Shown here: positions 17,618 through 26,349 of the stretch, piece by piece
Numbering within the stretch: the stretch's first letter is position 1
Layout of the letters: every line of letters begins with the position of its first letter
Virus record (IMG/VR): IMGVR_UViG_3300036939_000049
Location: 1 to 64,000 of that record
DNA length: 64,000 nt
Origin: a virus
Reading direction: 5' to 3' (one strand)
Translations under genes and position numbers: made by a program
Notes under the pieces: generated by a model
Told to the model about the DNA's origin: nothing
Seen by the model: only the letters and a program-made list of their open reading frames with translations
Database searches by the model: none

Positions 17618-18459
17618 CTGGAATTAAACTCAACGATTCTAGTTTTCCTCGTATCTTAGCAAGACAGCTAGCTGGGAAAGAATTTAAGTTAGGTGATGAC
17701 TCGCTTGTCTTGTCTGCTGAACTAATTGAGTTTGTTATCACGGAACTTAAATTAGATCAGTACGTTAAAACTGTCAACGGACTTGTCCCATCTAGTGTTC
17801 TACCTGTTAACTTTAGTACCCGATACACCGCCGCTTCTCAGGTAGAAATGCTGGCACTGAAAGCACGGATGGGCGAAACCTGTATTCGTACAGATTTGAA
17901 TCCAAGGCAGGTGTTCACAGTCATTAACGAACCCAGCAACGTTCTAGCTAGCTGGGATAATATTACAGATCAGGTCACTGCAATCACAATTAATGGTCAG
18001 TCAGGTCCCATTTTTAATTTAACGGCGGCGGACGTTGGAGCAATAACCCAAGAACAGCTTACTACAGCACTGCTGGCGCTACGAAACACCCCTGACTTGC
18101 TACTGCCCGCCAGTGAAGCTTTAAGCAGCAATGCCCAGGTCAGTATATTTCAAGATACCGATGGTATCTTGAAAGCACGAAATGCTGACGCTAGGCTAGG
18201 GTTCGCTGGAATGGCGCATGGGACGACGAAAGCAGCAGCACCCGCTGGAGGAACTGCGGGAATCTTCAGGCGAGCACATGCAATTCCTGGAGAAAATCTT
18301 GACCCAACAAAGCCCTACTTCCTTTCGCATACTGAACCTGGAACGTTCACCTCTACATCCGTACCTGCGGGTTCTGGATATCTACATCAAGTTCTTGGCT
18401 TCCCAAATTCCAGTTCTGAACTTTGGTGGTTTTTTACTGTACCAACCTTACGTGTTTAA
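17614..18459 (+). CDS. Second tail fibre, N-terminal paralogue of the first
   Basis: Protein of 281 residues. Residues 1-145 closely match the N-terminal domain of the fibre at 15545-17056 (KLNDSSFPR, AGKEFKLGDDSL and NPRQVFTVINEP in both). The NNPH repeats are absent, and a different 135-residue C-terminal domain follows. Shared attachment domain with distinct tips suggests two alternative or co-mounted receptor-binding proteins that arose by duplication. Confidence 0.7.
   Translation: MTGIKLNDSSFPRILARQLAGKEFKLGDDSLVLSAELIEFVITELKLDQYVKTVNGLVPSSVLPVNFSTRYTAASQVEMLALKARMGETCIRTDLNPRQVFTVINEPSNVLASWDNITDQVTAITINGQSGPIFNLTAADVGAITQEQLTTALLALRNTPDLLLPASEALSSNAQVSIFQDTDGILKARNADARLGFAGMAHGTTKAAAPAGGTAGIFRRAHAIPGENLDPTKPYFLSHTEPGTFTSTSVPAGSGYLHQVLGFPNSSSELWWFFTVPTLRV
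17897..17985 (+). repeat. Fibre-gene direct repeat, copy 2 of 89 bp
   Basis: Near-perfect partner of the repeat at 15825-15913, differing by one base (cccagcaac versus cccagtaac). Recent gene conversion or duplication between the two fibre genes would explain the local identity. Confidence 0.75.
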
Positions 18460-18468
18460 TTAATTATT

Positions 18469-19293
18469 ATGCCAACAGCAACTAGAAACGATGTAGATCT
18501 CGCTTCCGGATTTAATGAAACTCAAGTCATTGAAACTTTACTAACTCAATTTAGGGCAGCGGGTTTTCCAAATCCTTTTGACTATCAACCCGCTTCGTCT
18601 ACAGGGACAAATCGATACATTGTCTATGAATTCATAAACGATGCAACCAAGACCAAAGGACGAGTTTATCTTCGCATTAGGTGGGTAATTAATGCCACAA
18701 CGGGGGCAATTACTTTTTACTCTCAATTACTTGATAGCTGGAATTTAGGTACAAAAACTGGGACAAATGGCGGTACAGAAATAACATGCAACCTGGTTGT
18801 GTCTATGACGCCAGTACCTTTAGAAACAGTTGCCATTAATCACCCTGAGGTTCGAGGTGTTTGGCTAAGACAAGGTACTACCTTGGGGTGGCTTGTATTT
18901 ATTAAACCTCTTAATTTAATAACTTGGGATGGTGTTCCGCTATTAGATCAAAACAGACAAGCTGTAGGCTATATACCAGCAGCTACTGACGCAAATACCG
19001 TATATTCTACAGCGGATACGTCTGGCAGTACAGACATAACGGGAACTTGGTACGTAGCTACTAATTCGTCTTTAGCTAATAAAAGTGTATCTTTAAATCG
19101 ATATTCGATTGAACCTGCGCCCAGTGTTTATCCCAGTTCAGCTACAGGCGCTTTCTTACGCTTTAGCAATGACATTGCTACAACCGCATCTTCTGGACTT
19201 ACAGTGTTTACTTTTTTTTCTGGAACAGGATACACTTTAATTTTCCCAAGAAGTAATTCAGGTCTAGCCATTCTTCTTCCTGCAAAAATTTAA
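18469..19293 (+). CDS. Hypothetical tail/fibre protein
   Basis: Beta-rich protein of 274 residues, rich in Thr, Ser and Gly, with no signal peptide. It follows the second fibre gene by nine bases. Composition and position suggest a virion surface or fibre protein; no motif identifies it further. Confidence 0.55.
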   Translation: MPTATRNDVDLASGFNETQVIETLLTQFRAAGFPNPFDYQPASSTGTNRYIVYEFINDATKTKGRVYLRIRWVINATTGAITFYSQLLDSWNLGTKTGTNGGTEITCNLVVSMTPVPLETVAINHPEVRGVWLRQGTTLGWLVFIKPLNLITWDGVPLLDQNRQAVGYIPAATDANTVYSTADTSGSTDITGTWYVATNSSLANKSVSLNRYSIEPAPSVYPSSATGAFLRFSNDIATTASSGLTVFTFFSGTGYTLIFPRSNSGLAILLPAKI

Positions 19294-19298
19294 CAATT

Positions 19299-19529
19299 AT
19301 GGCATTTTCTCAAGCAAAAGTTGATTCAATTTTGATTGAATCTCGACCGGATCATTTAAAAGGAAAAATTCTTCCTGTCTCTGTTAGAGGATGTATTAAT
19401 ATTGCGCTTGGAATCCCAGTGACCCATAATGTCAACGCGATCGCGTATGATAGTAAGGGCAGACAAGTCGAAGTTAAACCTGATGTCTTAGACTCAAGCA
19501 TAGCTAAATCTTTAATTAAATTAACTTAG
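19299..19529 (+). CDS. Small hypothetical protein at end of tail cluster
   Basis: Protein of 76 residues with an N-terminal helical part and a beta-prone centre. It is the last rightward tail-cluster gene, and its stop overlaps the convergent lysis-cassette gene by four bases. Function unknown. Confidence 0.5.
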   Translation: MAFSQAKVDSILIESRPDHLKGKILPVSVRGCINIALGIPVTHNVNAIAYDSKGRQVEVKPDVLDSSIAKSLIKLT

Positions 19530-19903
19530 CGATCGCGTCTGTCATTTCTTTCGTCTACGCGATCATATAAGTTGCTTACCTGGACTTCAAGCCACAGGGT
19601 TTTTTGAGTTAGTTCGGTAATCTTTTCTTGCTGCTCAGACTTAATTTTAGTTAAGTCTTTAATATTTTCTTTATTTTCTTGAGCAACAGCCCACACAATT
19701 TTAAGCTTATCAAATAACCATTTAGCCGCGCCAGCCACCATTGGTACGGAACCTAAAATAGGCTTCCAATCAACATGGGCTGCTTCTTTATCTTGTAAAC
19801 CAGACTGTAACACCCATGCAATAATAACAGCTATACCTACGCCAATAAGCAATAGGATTACTAAATCAATGTAGCTAGAATTCCGTACTGGAGGTTGCGT
19901 CAT
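19526..19903 (-). CDS. Membrane protein with coiled coil, lysis-associated
   Basis: Protein of 125 residues. One membrane segment lies near residues 12-34 (LVILLLIGVGIAVIIAWVL), a second weak hydrophobic stretch near 50-62, and residues about 70-118 form a charged coiled coil (ENKENIKDLTKIKSEQQEK). The start overlaps the response regulator-FHA gene by 29 bases. In the lysis cassette it could be a spanin-like or second holin component; the coiled coil fits the former better. Confidence 0.55.
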   Translation of the reverse strand: MTQPPVRNSSYIDLVILLLIGVGIAVIIAWVLQSGLQDKEAAHVDWKPILGSVPMVAGAAKWLFDKLKIVWAVAQENKENIKDLTKIKSEQQEKITELTQKTLWLEVQVSNLYDRVDERNDRRDR

Positions 19904-20657
19904 CTGTGTCTGGTTTTTTTACTTTATACTCCAAAAAGACATTTGGGGCTATTTGAATTTTTTCCCCACCTTTTAGTTCAATCACACCATCAACCCTAAC
20001 CCCGTCTATCCACAGCCCATAGTTGCATGGCTGCGGCGTTTTTCCTATAGTGCCATCAACTAAATAGCACCCTGGTGGTTGTTGTGTAGGACGTTTTTTC
20101 TTAAAAGTACAATGAAATCGAGAAACAGCTTTGTCATCCAATTGTATCTGACACTCTTTACTGCGACCAACTAAAGTTATATCTTGTAGTTCAAATGTTG
20201 CACCTTCTGGATGAGCTGGAGATATAACAGAAACAAAATACCGTGTAACCCGTAAATTCGAGTTTGTTGAAGATTGATGAGTTTGTTTTAATCGAGCATT
20301 TACTGACTCTAATAATTCTTTTCTGGTAAATGGTTTCGTAATATAATCTTGTGCCCCAAGGTTCATGCCTTGACGTGTATCTTCCCTTGCTATGCGCGCC
20401 GTAAGAAGAATTACAGGTGTAGCTGCGGTATTTGGGTCACGACGAACTCGCTGTAGTAAGACAAGACCGTCGTCTTGACCCTGCATCGCAATATCACTAA
20501 TTATGAGATCTGGCTTTGTATCACCACCAAATACTAAGCGCAATGCATCTGAAAGGTTAACGGCTTCTGTGACAACGTGTCCTTCATCTGAAAGAACTTC
20601 TACCAGATTCTCTCGAATAGCAGCGTCGTCTTCAACTACCAAAATTTGAGCAGCCAC
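19875..20657 (-). CDS. Response regulator receiver-FHA fusion
   Basis: Protein of 260 residues. A CheY-type receiver fills residues 1-130: acidic pair Asp10/Asp11, phospho-acceptor Asp55 in IISDIAM, Thr86 in LLTAR and Lys108 in ITKPF. An FHA domain follows at about 145-245, with GRSKECQIQL, the SRFHC motif and a C-terminal DGVRVDG strand, and would bind phosphothreonine peptides. No DNA-binding or enzyme domain is present. The gene starts four bases after the endolysin stop and overlaps the next lysis gene, so it is part of that operon. All receiver catalytic residues are present, so it may be phosphorylated by a host kinase. Confidence 0.88.
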   Translation of the reverse strand: MAAQILVVEDDAAIRENLVEVLSDEGHVVTEAVNLSDALRLVFGGDTKPDLIISDIAMQGQDDGLVLLQRVRRDPNTAATPVILLTARIAREDTRQGMNLGAQDYITKPFTRKELLESVNARLKQTHQSSTNSNLRVTRYFVSVISPAHPEGATFELQDITLVGRSKECQIQLDDKAVSRFHCTFKKKRPTQQPPGCYLVDGTIGKTPQPCNYGLWIDGVRVDGVIELKGGEKIQIAPNVFLEYKVKKPDTDDATSSTEF

Positions 20658-20661
20658 ACAA

Positions 20662-21834
20662 TTAATGGTTAACCTCTAACGGTACTTGCTTAAAACCCGC
20701 TTCGCGAAGCGCGTGCATACAATCCTCAATTCGTCTAAAAATACGGCTGCTCATTGCGACAATGCACCCAGCACTTCCAGGAGAGTAGCCCCGGTTCGCG
20801 TCATCATGAACAAAAAATTCTCCCCTACTTACCCCACTGATCATCACAGGGTCGGGAGTCATGTAGTAAGCATTCCCGTCTATGCCCTTAACCCCTCTTC
20901 GATCGTCAGGCAAAGTTCGCACCCAATAATGCGGAATCCCTACAGCACGATGTCCAGGTATGGGGCCTAACCCTTTCATTTTAGTCCCTCCGCTGTACTG
21001 GTAGGCTCTTTGCCCAGATGTACATTCAAAGGTTAGTTCTTCTCCTCGAAAACCATGTAATCTTAAGACGCCAACAATCAAGACGCCAGGCGGATGATCG
21101 TTTAAAGGCATATCGAAGGTAAAAACTGGCTTTAATGCTGTAGACGTGGAAATAGTAGGAGTTAAGGGCAAAGTACGCCACCGTTGCGCTAGCTCAGTTA
21201 AAACGTGAGGAGAGTTCCGCTCAAGCTCATCTTGCAGGTACGCGATCGCGCTGTCTTGATGCGGCAAACTTTTATAGTGGCGGCAGATATCAAGCAACTG
21301 AATCATGGAGACTTGCTGTCGCTGAAACAATTCCCCTTGTCGCAGCCACCAAGAGTCCAGTACCTCTGATCGCAGTTCAACAATACCTTGCTTCCACAAC
21401 AAAGCTTCAGCAATTCTTCGACGCTTCAGTCCCAGTAACTCAATGCGTCCCTCCCCTCGGAACCACAACAACATCCGTTTTAATGCTTCATCGTGTTGTC
21501 CTTGATTAAGGAGTTTGAGGAAACCCGATTCTAAGAACTGCTCCTCAACGGCGTTGTAAGCAAAGCTAAGAATTGCCTCGTACTGGTTCTGGTCTAAAGG
21601 AACTTTAATCGCATTTTCAATAAAATTTTGCTTTGCTGCTATAGTTCTCAGCAAATACTGCTCTGCTTGAAGCTCAGTAATAGTCAGTCCCGGAGTGACC
21701 CAACCCCCTGTGGAGCCGTAACCAATGGTTAGCCAAGACTCATGCCTCCCTTTTCCCAAAGACACATGCTCGGCTTTAGGCGAAAATCCCTCAAAATACT
21801 TTATCAGCTTGAGCGCACGACTAATATCTCTCAT
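20662..21834 (-). CDS. Endolysin: GH24 lysozyme plus L,D-transpeptidase-like domain
   Basis: Protein of 390 residues. Residues 1-150 are a phage lysozyme of the GH24 type: Glu15 in KYFEGF, TIGYGSTGG at 36-44, and LDQNQYEAILSFAYN. A helical middle of about 60 residues follows. The C-terminal part has FFVHDDANRGY and SAGCIV (Cys near 357), the spacing of a YkuD-type L,D-transpeptidase active site, which may cut, bind or modify peptide cross-links. No signal peptide is seen, so a holin would be required. It overlaps the upstream membrane protein gene by 14 bases. Confidence 0.8.
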   Translation of the reverse strand: MRDISRALKLIKYFEGFSPKAEHVSLGKGRHESWLTIGYGSTGGWVTPGLTITELQAEQYLLRTIAAKQNFIENAIKVPLDQNQYEAILSFAYNAVEEQFLESGFLKLLNQGQHDEALKRMLLWFRGEGRIELLGLKRRRIAEALLWKQGIVELRSEVLDSWWLRQGELFQRQQVSMIQLLDICRHYKSLPHQDSAIAYLQDELERNSPHVLTELAQRWRTLPLTPTISTSTALKPVFTFDMPLNDHPPGVLIVGVLRLHGFRGEELTFECTSGQRAYQYSGGTKMKGLGPIPGHRAVGIPHYWVRTLPDDRRGVKGIDGNAYYMTPDPVMISGVSRGEFFVHDDANRGYSPGSAGCIVAMSSRIFRRIEDCMHALREAGFKQVPLEVNH

Positions 21835-22189
21835 CGGGAGGCGCGATCGCTCTAGCGTGATACAAGTCAGGTTGCGTAATCGCGTACTCTACTTCAGAAA
21901 TATTATCGTCGCTAGCCTGAGTAACAGTCTGCGTCTGTATTTGATGAGGAGTTACTACGTTGGTAGTAGTTGTCCGCATCTCACCGTCCGCTGAAGCCTT
22001 CTTTGTTGCCGATGGCGGAGAGAACCAGTAACTAATCACTGTCCCTAAAAGCAAAAAGTAATTACTCTTGTCATCGACTTGCTTGTCTTTGGATAATTGG
22101 AAAATACAAAATCCTAGAACAACAAACGTTACAACGGCTTGAATGCAAAACTGCGGATTCAGCTCTGTGAAGCGAAACTTGGTATCCAC
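21821..22189 (-). CDS. Holin candidate
   Basis: Protein of 122 residues with two hydrophobic segments, at about 14-32 (CIQAVVTFVVLGFCIF) and 44-60 (NYFLLLGTVISYWFSP), separated by a charged turn, and a hydrophilic Thr/Gln-rich tail. Two-helix topology, small size and position directly before the endolysin fit a class II holin. It is the first gene of the lysis operon. A signal-arrest role or unrelated membrane protein cannot be excluded. Confidence 0.6.
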   Translation of the reverse strand: MDTKFRFTELNPQFCIQAVVTFVVLGFCIFQLSKDKQVDDKSNYFLLLGTVISYWFSPPSATKKASADGEMRTTTTNVVTPHQIQTQTVTQASDDNISEVEYAITQPDLYHARAIAPPDERY

Positions 22190-22337
22190 TATAAAATCGG
22201 ATAAAAGCCCTGAAAGCTTTATTATAATCGCCTTTTATTCTCGCCGACATGCTTAAACGTCATTGCAATCTCCGTATATTTACGGTGTTACGGATACTGA
22301 GTTTTGCTTAAAAATAAAGTATTGATTTGTAACAATC

Positions 22338-22907
22338 ATGCTTGTTTGTTCTGTCCTATCCAAAACGCATCTGCCTAAAGATAGACAAATGGAAACATAT
22401 AGAAAGCTAGACAACAACCAGTCAAGTGAAATTCTCTATTTCTTAGAAGGTCTGATTGAAGTTGTCAACGTCGAAGGTAAGTTCACATTTGACTTAATGT
22501 GTGATAAAGAGATTTATAATGCTCCAATATGCTACCAGCACAAAGAACAAGCACTTAGAGCTGCGAAATTTCAAGCCTTAAAAAGTGTATTAGTTGCTTC
22601 TCCCTATTGGGTCGTATCTTGCATGTGGGGTAGCGATCGCATACTCCTTCAGTCAGATGAATCCTTAGAATTCTTTGATGATTGTCGCCTTCAAGAAAAT
22701 AAAAACTACTTTGAAAATCCAGTAATTCGACAAGAATTACTACGGAATCTCAAATGGCGACCAAAAGGAATTGAAACAAAAATTCGCTTGATTAATAAAT
22801 CAGGCGAATTTTTGGAGGGTAAAGATACGCTTCAATTAATTGACTTGGGTCTTGATACCTGGGTCACGCTTGAAACGCTTGTTCCGACAGACTTCACAGC
22901 AAGCTAG
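22338..22907 (+). CDS. Hypothetical protein
   Basis: Unrecognised protein of 189 residues; ATG 22389 would give 172 residues and starts at METYRKLDNN. A short helical N-terminus precedes a mixed region with conserved-looking segments DKEIYNAPICYQHKEQALRA and WVVSCMWGSDRILL. Its 3' end overlaps the convergent regulator gene by 72 bases. No membrane segment or enzyme motif is visible. Confidence 0.55.
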   Translation: MLVCSVLSKTHLPKDRQMETYRKLDNNQSSEILYFLEGLIEVVNVEGKFTFDLMCDKEIYNAPICYQHKEQALRAAKFQALKSVLVASPYWVVSCMWGSDRILLQSDESLEFFDDCRLQENKNYFENPVIRQELLRNLKWRPKGIETKIRLINKSGEFLEGKDTLQLIDLGLDTWVTLETLVPTDFTAS

Positions 22908-23783
22908 GTCACGCTTAAGACCTGCCACATCCCCTCGGTAGGTAGAAGCCGAGGGGGCGTAATTTGGCTCATCGCCCAACCAAGGATTAGCTTCATTAAG
23001 TCTAGGACATAGCGCAGCAATCACAATCCAGTCATCAGATTGAATTCGCCACCCTTCTTCACCTGAATAAACTCCATGCAAAGCTCGCATACCTAGCTCT
23101 TTAGGGTGAAACCCAAGACCTACAATAGCAGCACGAAGTGTGCGGTAACCTGCGTCTGCAACACCACGCTGCAACAATTTTGATAAACGCTCTCGCTCTA
23201 ATGGCGTTAAGCTATCTCCCATCTGCGACATATCTGTATCACCCTTACTTACGGTATCGGGTAATAGTTTATGTCGCAGATGACTCTTCCTAGTTTTGTT
23301 TTGCTTATCGCTTTGGTGGGGATTTATTACGGATAATGCCTGCAAAGCGTCACTCTTCCTCTGAAGAACGTTTCCCATCGCGTCTGCGCGATCACGCAAT
23401 ATCAAGGCAATAGCAATATCTTTTTCAGTTTCTGGCAATGACGCATAGAGGCTATAGACCTCGTCCAGTGAAGCGATTTTTGGGCGAATTGCCAGAAGCT
23501 GTTCCAAGCTCAGCTCATCATTAAAATACGCCTCTAACTCCTGCTCGCTGACTTTAAGGAGTTTTTGAGCGATCGCACGAAGCGTACCCGGTTGGGGCAT
23601 AGTTTGCTTGTCTTCTGACGCAACCCATCGGTAAAAGGTTTGGTACGCGACGCCAAGAATTTGTGTAATCTGCGTAACGTCCATTGCGGGTCGAATCATT
23701 ACGCCATTTATCTCCCCAGACCTGATAGTCTCTAGAAGCCTACTAATTTTTCTTAAATTTTCGGGTGACGTTTCTATACGCAC
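22836..23783 (-). CDS. HTH regulator with Cys-rich C-terminus
   Basis: Protein of 315 residues. An HTH-like part at about 30-80 reads DVTQITQILGVAYQTFYRWV, with a recognition helix around YQTFYRW. A middle region (about 95-215) is helical and ends LTPLERERLSKLLQRG. The C-terminal region contains a small Cys cluster (CCEVCRNKRF) that might bind a metal. The motif CATCTGYGAC occurs twice in its promoter and twice as an inverted repeat inside the gene, which suggests autoregulation. Possibly the lysogeny regulator, but not a recognised family. Confidence 0.65.
   Translation of the reverse strand: MRIETSPENLRKISRLLETIRSGEINGVMIRPAMDVTQITQILGVAYQTFYRWVASEDKQTMPQPGTLRAIAQKLLKVSEQELEAYFNDELSLEQLLAIRPKIASLDEVYSLYASLPETEKDIAIALILRDRADAMGNVLQRKSDALQALSVINPHQSDKQNKTRKSHLRHKLLPDTVSKGDTDMSQMGDSLTPLERERLSKLLQRGVADAGYRTLRAAIVGLGFHPKELGMRALHGVYSGEEGWRIQSDDWIVIAALCPRLNEANPWLGDEPNYAPSASTYRGDVAGLKRDLACCEVCRNKRFKRDPGIKTQVN
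23220..23282. repeat. Inverted repeat inside regulator gene
   Basis: CATCTGCGACATA at 23220-23232 and its exact reverse complement at 23270-23282 form a 13-bp inverted repeat with a 37-bp centre. Related copies lie in the promoter of the same gene at 23874 and 23895. The pattern suggests operator sites for the gene's own product, possibly with DNA looping. Confidence 0.5.
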
Positions 23784-23873
23784 AATTTGTTACAGGTAAA
23801 CACACTCTATATTATCCATGATCGTACAAGAGTCTGTTGCTTCTGTTACAAACAATTAAAAAATATATTTTCG

Positions 23874-23907
23874 CATCTGCGACTGTTTTTTTCTCATCTG
23901 TGACATA
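23874..23907. promoter_or_regulatory. Paired operator-like motifs between divergent regulators
   Basis: CATCTGCGAC (23874-23883) and CATCTGTGACATA (23895-23907) lie 21 bp apart in the intergenic region between the leftward HTH regulator and the rightward winged-helix gene. They match the inverted repeat inside the regulator gene. Two-turn spacing fits dimers on one face. Confidence 0.5.
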
Positions 23908-23987
23908 CAATTCTTTTAGAAAGAAAACACGACTAATCGCTACAGCACATTTGTACTATAGCGATCAATTGATTCTGTGTGCTTAAA

Positions 23988-24305
23988 ATGGCTCAGTTTT
24001 TGTGCGGAAACGATTTGCGGGTTTTGCAATTTATTGCAGAAAATCCAAATATCCAAAACCGCCAATTGACCCTTACTTTTGCAACAACCTGCGACATCGC
24101 TCACGTTGTTGCGGGACTGCGCGATCGCGGATTAATTCGCCAACGTTGTTGCCGTCGATGGTCTAAGCATGTTTACAACATCACAAAAGACGGCAAGCGC
24201 CAGCTAACAAAATCTCAAAATACAATTGTAACACAGCATGCTAACACGAACAACAGAACAGACGATCAGCAATCAAGACAAAGAACTCTCAGAGTTGTTG
24301 GATAA
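23988..24305 (+). CDS. Small winged-helix DNA-binding protein
   Basis: Protein of 105 residues from ATG 23988; a GTG at 23979 would add three residues. The fold reads like a MarR-type winged helix: NDLRVLQFIAENPNIQNRQL, a recognition region TCDIAHVVAGLRDRGLI, and a wing with a basic patch (RQRCCRRWSKHVYNIT). No ligand-binding domain follows. It is divergent from the HTH regulator and lies near its operator-like motifs, so the two may form one switch. Confidence 0.6.
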   Translation: MAQFLCGNDLRVLQFIAENPNIQNRQLTLTFATTCDIAHVVAGLRDRGLIRQRCCRRWSKHVYNITKDGKRQLTKSQNTIVTQHANTNNRTDDQQSRQRTLRVVG

Positions 24306-24696
24306 ATTAATAAACCTAGACTCTACCTTTGTCTGTTTTGACAATAGCGGAGGTAATTACCTTGTTCGTTTAAAAGAAAACTGGCTAACGATAGCGTGGC
24401 AATATTCAGATGACTTTGATTATATGCGTCTTGATCGTGCTTTGAGAGCACGCATCACTGAACGTGGCTGGTTTTATGGCTTAGGTCTGATGTCCAGTGC
24501 TGTTTTAAATACAAAACTCGCGAGAGTTTGTATACCAAGCTCAAAAGACTTATCATCCTCACCCTATATCCCTCGCCCTCTTTGGATTTGGGGGAGTCAT
24601 GAAGAGGAAGACGCGATCGCGCTATTACGGTCGTATTGCAGAGCTGTTGAAAAAATAGAGGAGCTGATGGCTCATGCTAACAACCAAGTGGCATAG
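24238..24696 (+). CDS. Hypothetical protein
   Basis: Unrecognised protein of 152 residues overlapping the winged-helix gene by 68 bases. It has a short helical N-terminus, a beta-rich centre (DNSGGNYLVRLKENWLTIAW) and a helical C-terminus. No signal, membrane segment or known motif. Its position before the reductase genes may be incidental. Confidence 0.5.
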   Translation: MLTRTTEQTISNQDKELSELLDKLINLDSTFVCFDNSGGNYLVRLKENWLTIAWQYSDDFDYMRLDRALRARITERGWFYGLGLMSSAVLNTKLARVCIPSSKDLSSSPYIPRPLWIWGSHEEEDAIALLRSYCRAVEKIEELMAHANNQVA

Positions 24697-24765
24697 TTAC
24701 AAAGCCCTCCATAAACCCAACCAGCTCATTTATGGTACGGGTAGTGTTGTGGTGATAATTACCTT

Positions 24766-24978
24766 GTGGAATTAGTGGAGAACCAGATTAAGGTTTCTCG
24801 CATGGATAAGCAAGGAACTACCGTGCGGCAATACTCAGGGCGAAATATACAAGCGTTGATGGACGCGATCGCGCTTGATGCTCCAGCCATGCGCCCGGAT
24901 CATGCGTTGTACTTGGGTGTGATGCTTGAACGTGCTTGGAATGCTTTGCGATACGGCGAAAAGTTTATACAAGGCTAA
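24766..24978 (+). CDS. Small protein before the reductase gene
   Basis: Protein of 70 residues with a GTG start. An N-terminal beta-prone part (QIKVSRMDKQGTTVRQYSG) is followed by a helix ending MLERAWNALRYG. It ends five bases before the proposed NrdA start on the same strand, so it is probably cotranscribed. It might supply a regulatory or helical part missing from the compact NrdA, but this is speculative. Confidence 0.45.
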   Translation: MELVENQIKVSRMDKQGTTVRQYSGRNIQALMDAIALDAPAMRPDHALYLGVMLERAWNALRYGEKFIQG

Positions 24979-24983
24979 AAACA

Positions 24984-26339
24984 TTGATCGAAATTCCAAA
25001 ATACACAGCCGTCACCGGCAGAATCGAAAGCTGGCTAAAAAATCCAGAAAGCAAGCTTCCTGTTTCTTGTACAGTACTCGAAGTACAAGACAGCATGGAA
25101 GGACGTGATGGGATTGAAGATTCTTGGATCTTTGCCTCTAAAGCATTACGGTACGCGGCTGGGGTGGCTTTAGATCTATCAAACCTCCGACCCAAAGGCA
25201 AAAGTAACGGACGCGGCTTAGTAGCATCGGGTCCAGTGAGTTTTTGCCAAATCTACTCCAAGCTAAACGAGACTATACGTCGTGGTGGGTGGTACAAGAA
25301 TGGCGCGCTCACTGTTTATGTCGATCATCGACATCAAGATGCTGAAGAATTCTTAAACGCTAGCCGCAATGAACTCCCTTGGGTAAAAAGAGCGCTGTAC
25401 GTTGATGAAAGTTTTCTGTCTTCCCCTTTGCTGCCCCTAATTAAAGCCAAAGTTGACGACGGAACTGTATGGCTTGCCAAGAAGCGCTGGGATAAAAACG
25501 GGAACAGACTTTTTTCTCAGGTTTGCTTAGAGATACTACTGCGATCAAGAGGCACATGTCTTCTTGCTCATGCCAACTTAGGAGAGACACCTATTGGGGC
25601 TATACCTTCAGCATTCAAAAACGCCATGAGGTTTTTGTGTGAAATACACAAAGTAACTGGTGTAGGAGAGTCCGAAATTTATCTATCACCTGAAGAAGAC
25701 CGACAAGTTGGTTTGGGTGTACTGGGCTTAGCTAATCTGCTAGCCATTGAAGGGGTTAGCTACGCCGAACTCGTCCGAGCAATGGAAAAAGCCTTGTCTG
25801 CTGGCTACTGGGCTTGGAGCATGGACAAGGCCGAGCAAATTGCGCTAGCTCTGTTGGAAGGTTTCCAGCAGGCAGCGGCAGTAGCCAAAGCTTACGGCAT
25901 GGATCGCGCCTTCACGGTAGCGCCAACAGCTAGCTGCTCTTACAGATATCGCGATCGCGAAGGCTACACCACAGCCCCTGAAATCTCGCCCCCAAACTGC
26001 CACCCCATTACGAAGGAAGTAGACCGGGACTCCGGCACGTTCGGCGTAATGACCTACCAGTATCACCCCAGCACGGAAACAGCGGCATCTGTGGAGTGGG
26101 ATGTGCAGTGGCGGCTATTAAAGGTATGGCAGATGTATATGGAAAGTACCGGACTGGCACATTCAATTAGTGCCAATATCTGGGACAAGCAGGCAATTAC
26201 AACCGAGTGGTTAAAAGATTGGTGGGAGTCCCCTTTGGTTACAACATACTACAGGCTTGTCACTCAGCAAGCTGCCGTGGATAAGAGTACAGTCTGGAAC
26301 CAGTGTAACGACGAAGTTTGTTCAGCGTGTGCGGAGTAA
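24984..26339 (+). CDS. nrdA: Compact ribonucleotide reductase large subunit (NrdA-like)
   Basis: Protein of 451 residues from TTG 24984, preceded by AAGG; an ATG at 24936 would overlap the upstream gene. It would reduce ribonucleotides to deoxynucleotides. Motifs follow the class I order: SCTVLEV (E. coli Cys225), SQVCLEI (thiyl Cys439 with Glu441), GTCLLAHANLG (Cys462), a TASCSYRYR phosphate loop, TTYY (Tyr730/731), and the C-terminal pair CNDEVCSAC (Cys754/759). The usual NrdA has about 750 residues, so the ATP-cone and other regulatory parts are missing. Asn437 appears replaced by Gln. It is followed after ten bases by the small subunit. Confidence 0.8.
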   Translation: MIEIPKYTAVTGRIESWLKNPESKLPVSCTVLEVQDSMEGRDGIEDSWIFASKALRYAAGVALDLSNLRPKGKSNGRGLVASGPVSFCQIYSKLNETIRRGGWYKNGALTVYVDHRHQDAEEFLNASRNELPWVKRALYVDESFLSSPLLPLIKAKVDDGTVWLAKKRWDKNGNRLFSQVCLEILLRSRGTCLLAHANLGETPIGAIPSAFKNAMRFLCEIHKVTGVGESEIYLSPEEDRQVGLGVLGLANLLAIEGVSYAELVRAMEKALSAGYWAWSMDKAEQIALALLEGFQQAAAVAKAYGMDRAFTVAPTASCSYRYRDREGYTTAPEISPPNCHPITKEVDRDSGTFGVMTYQYHPSTETAASVEWDVQWRLLKVWQMYMESTGLAHSISANIWDKQAITTEWLKDWWESPLVTTYYRLVTQQAAVDKSTVWNQCNDEVCSACAE

Positions 26340-26349
26340 GTAGTAAGAA

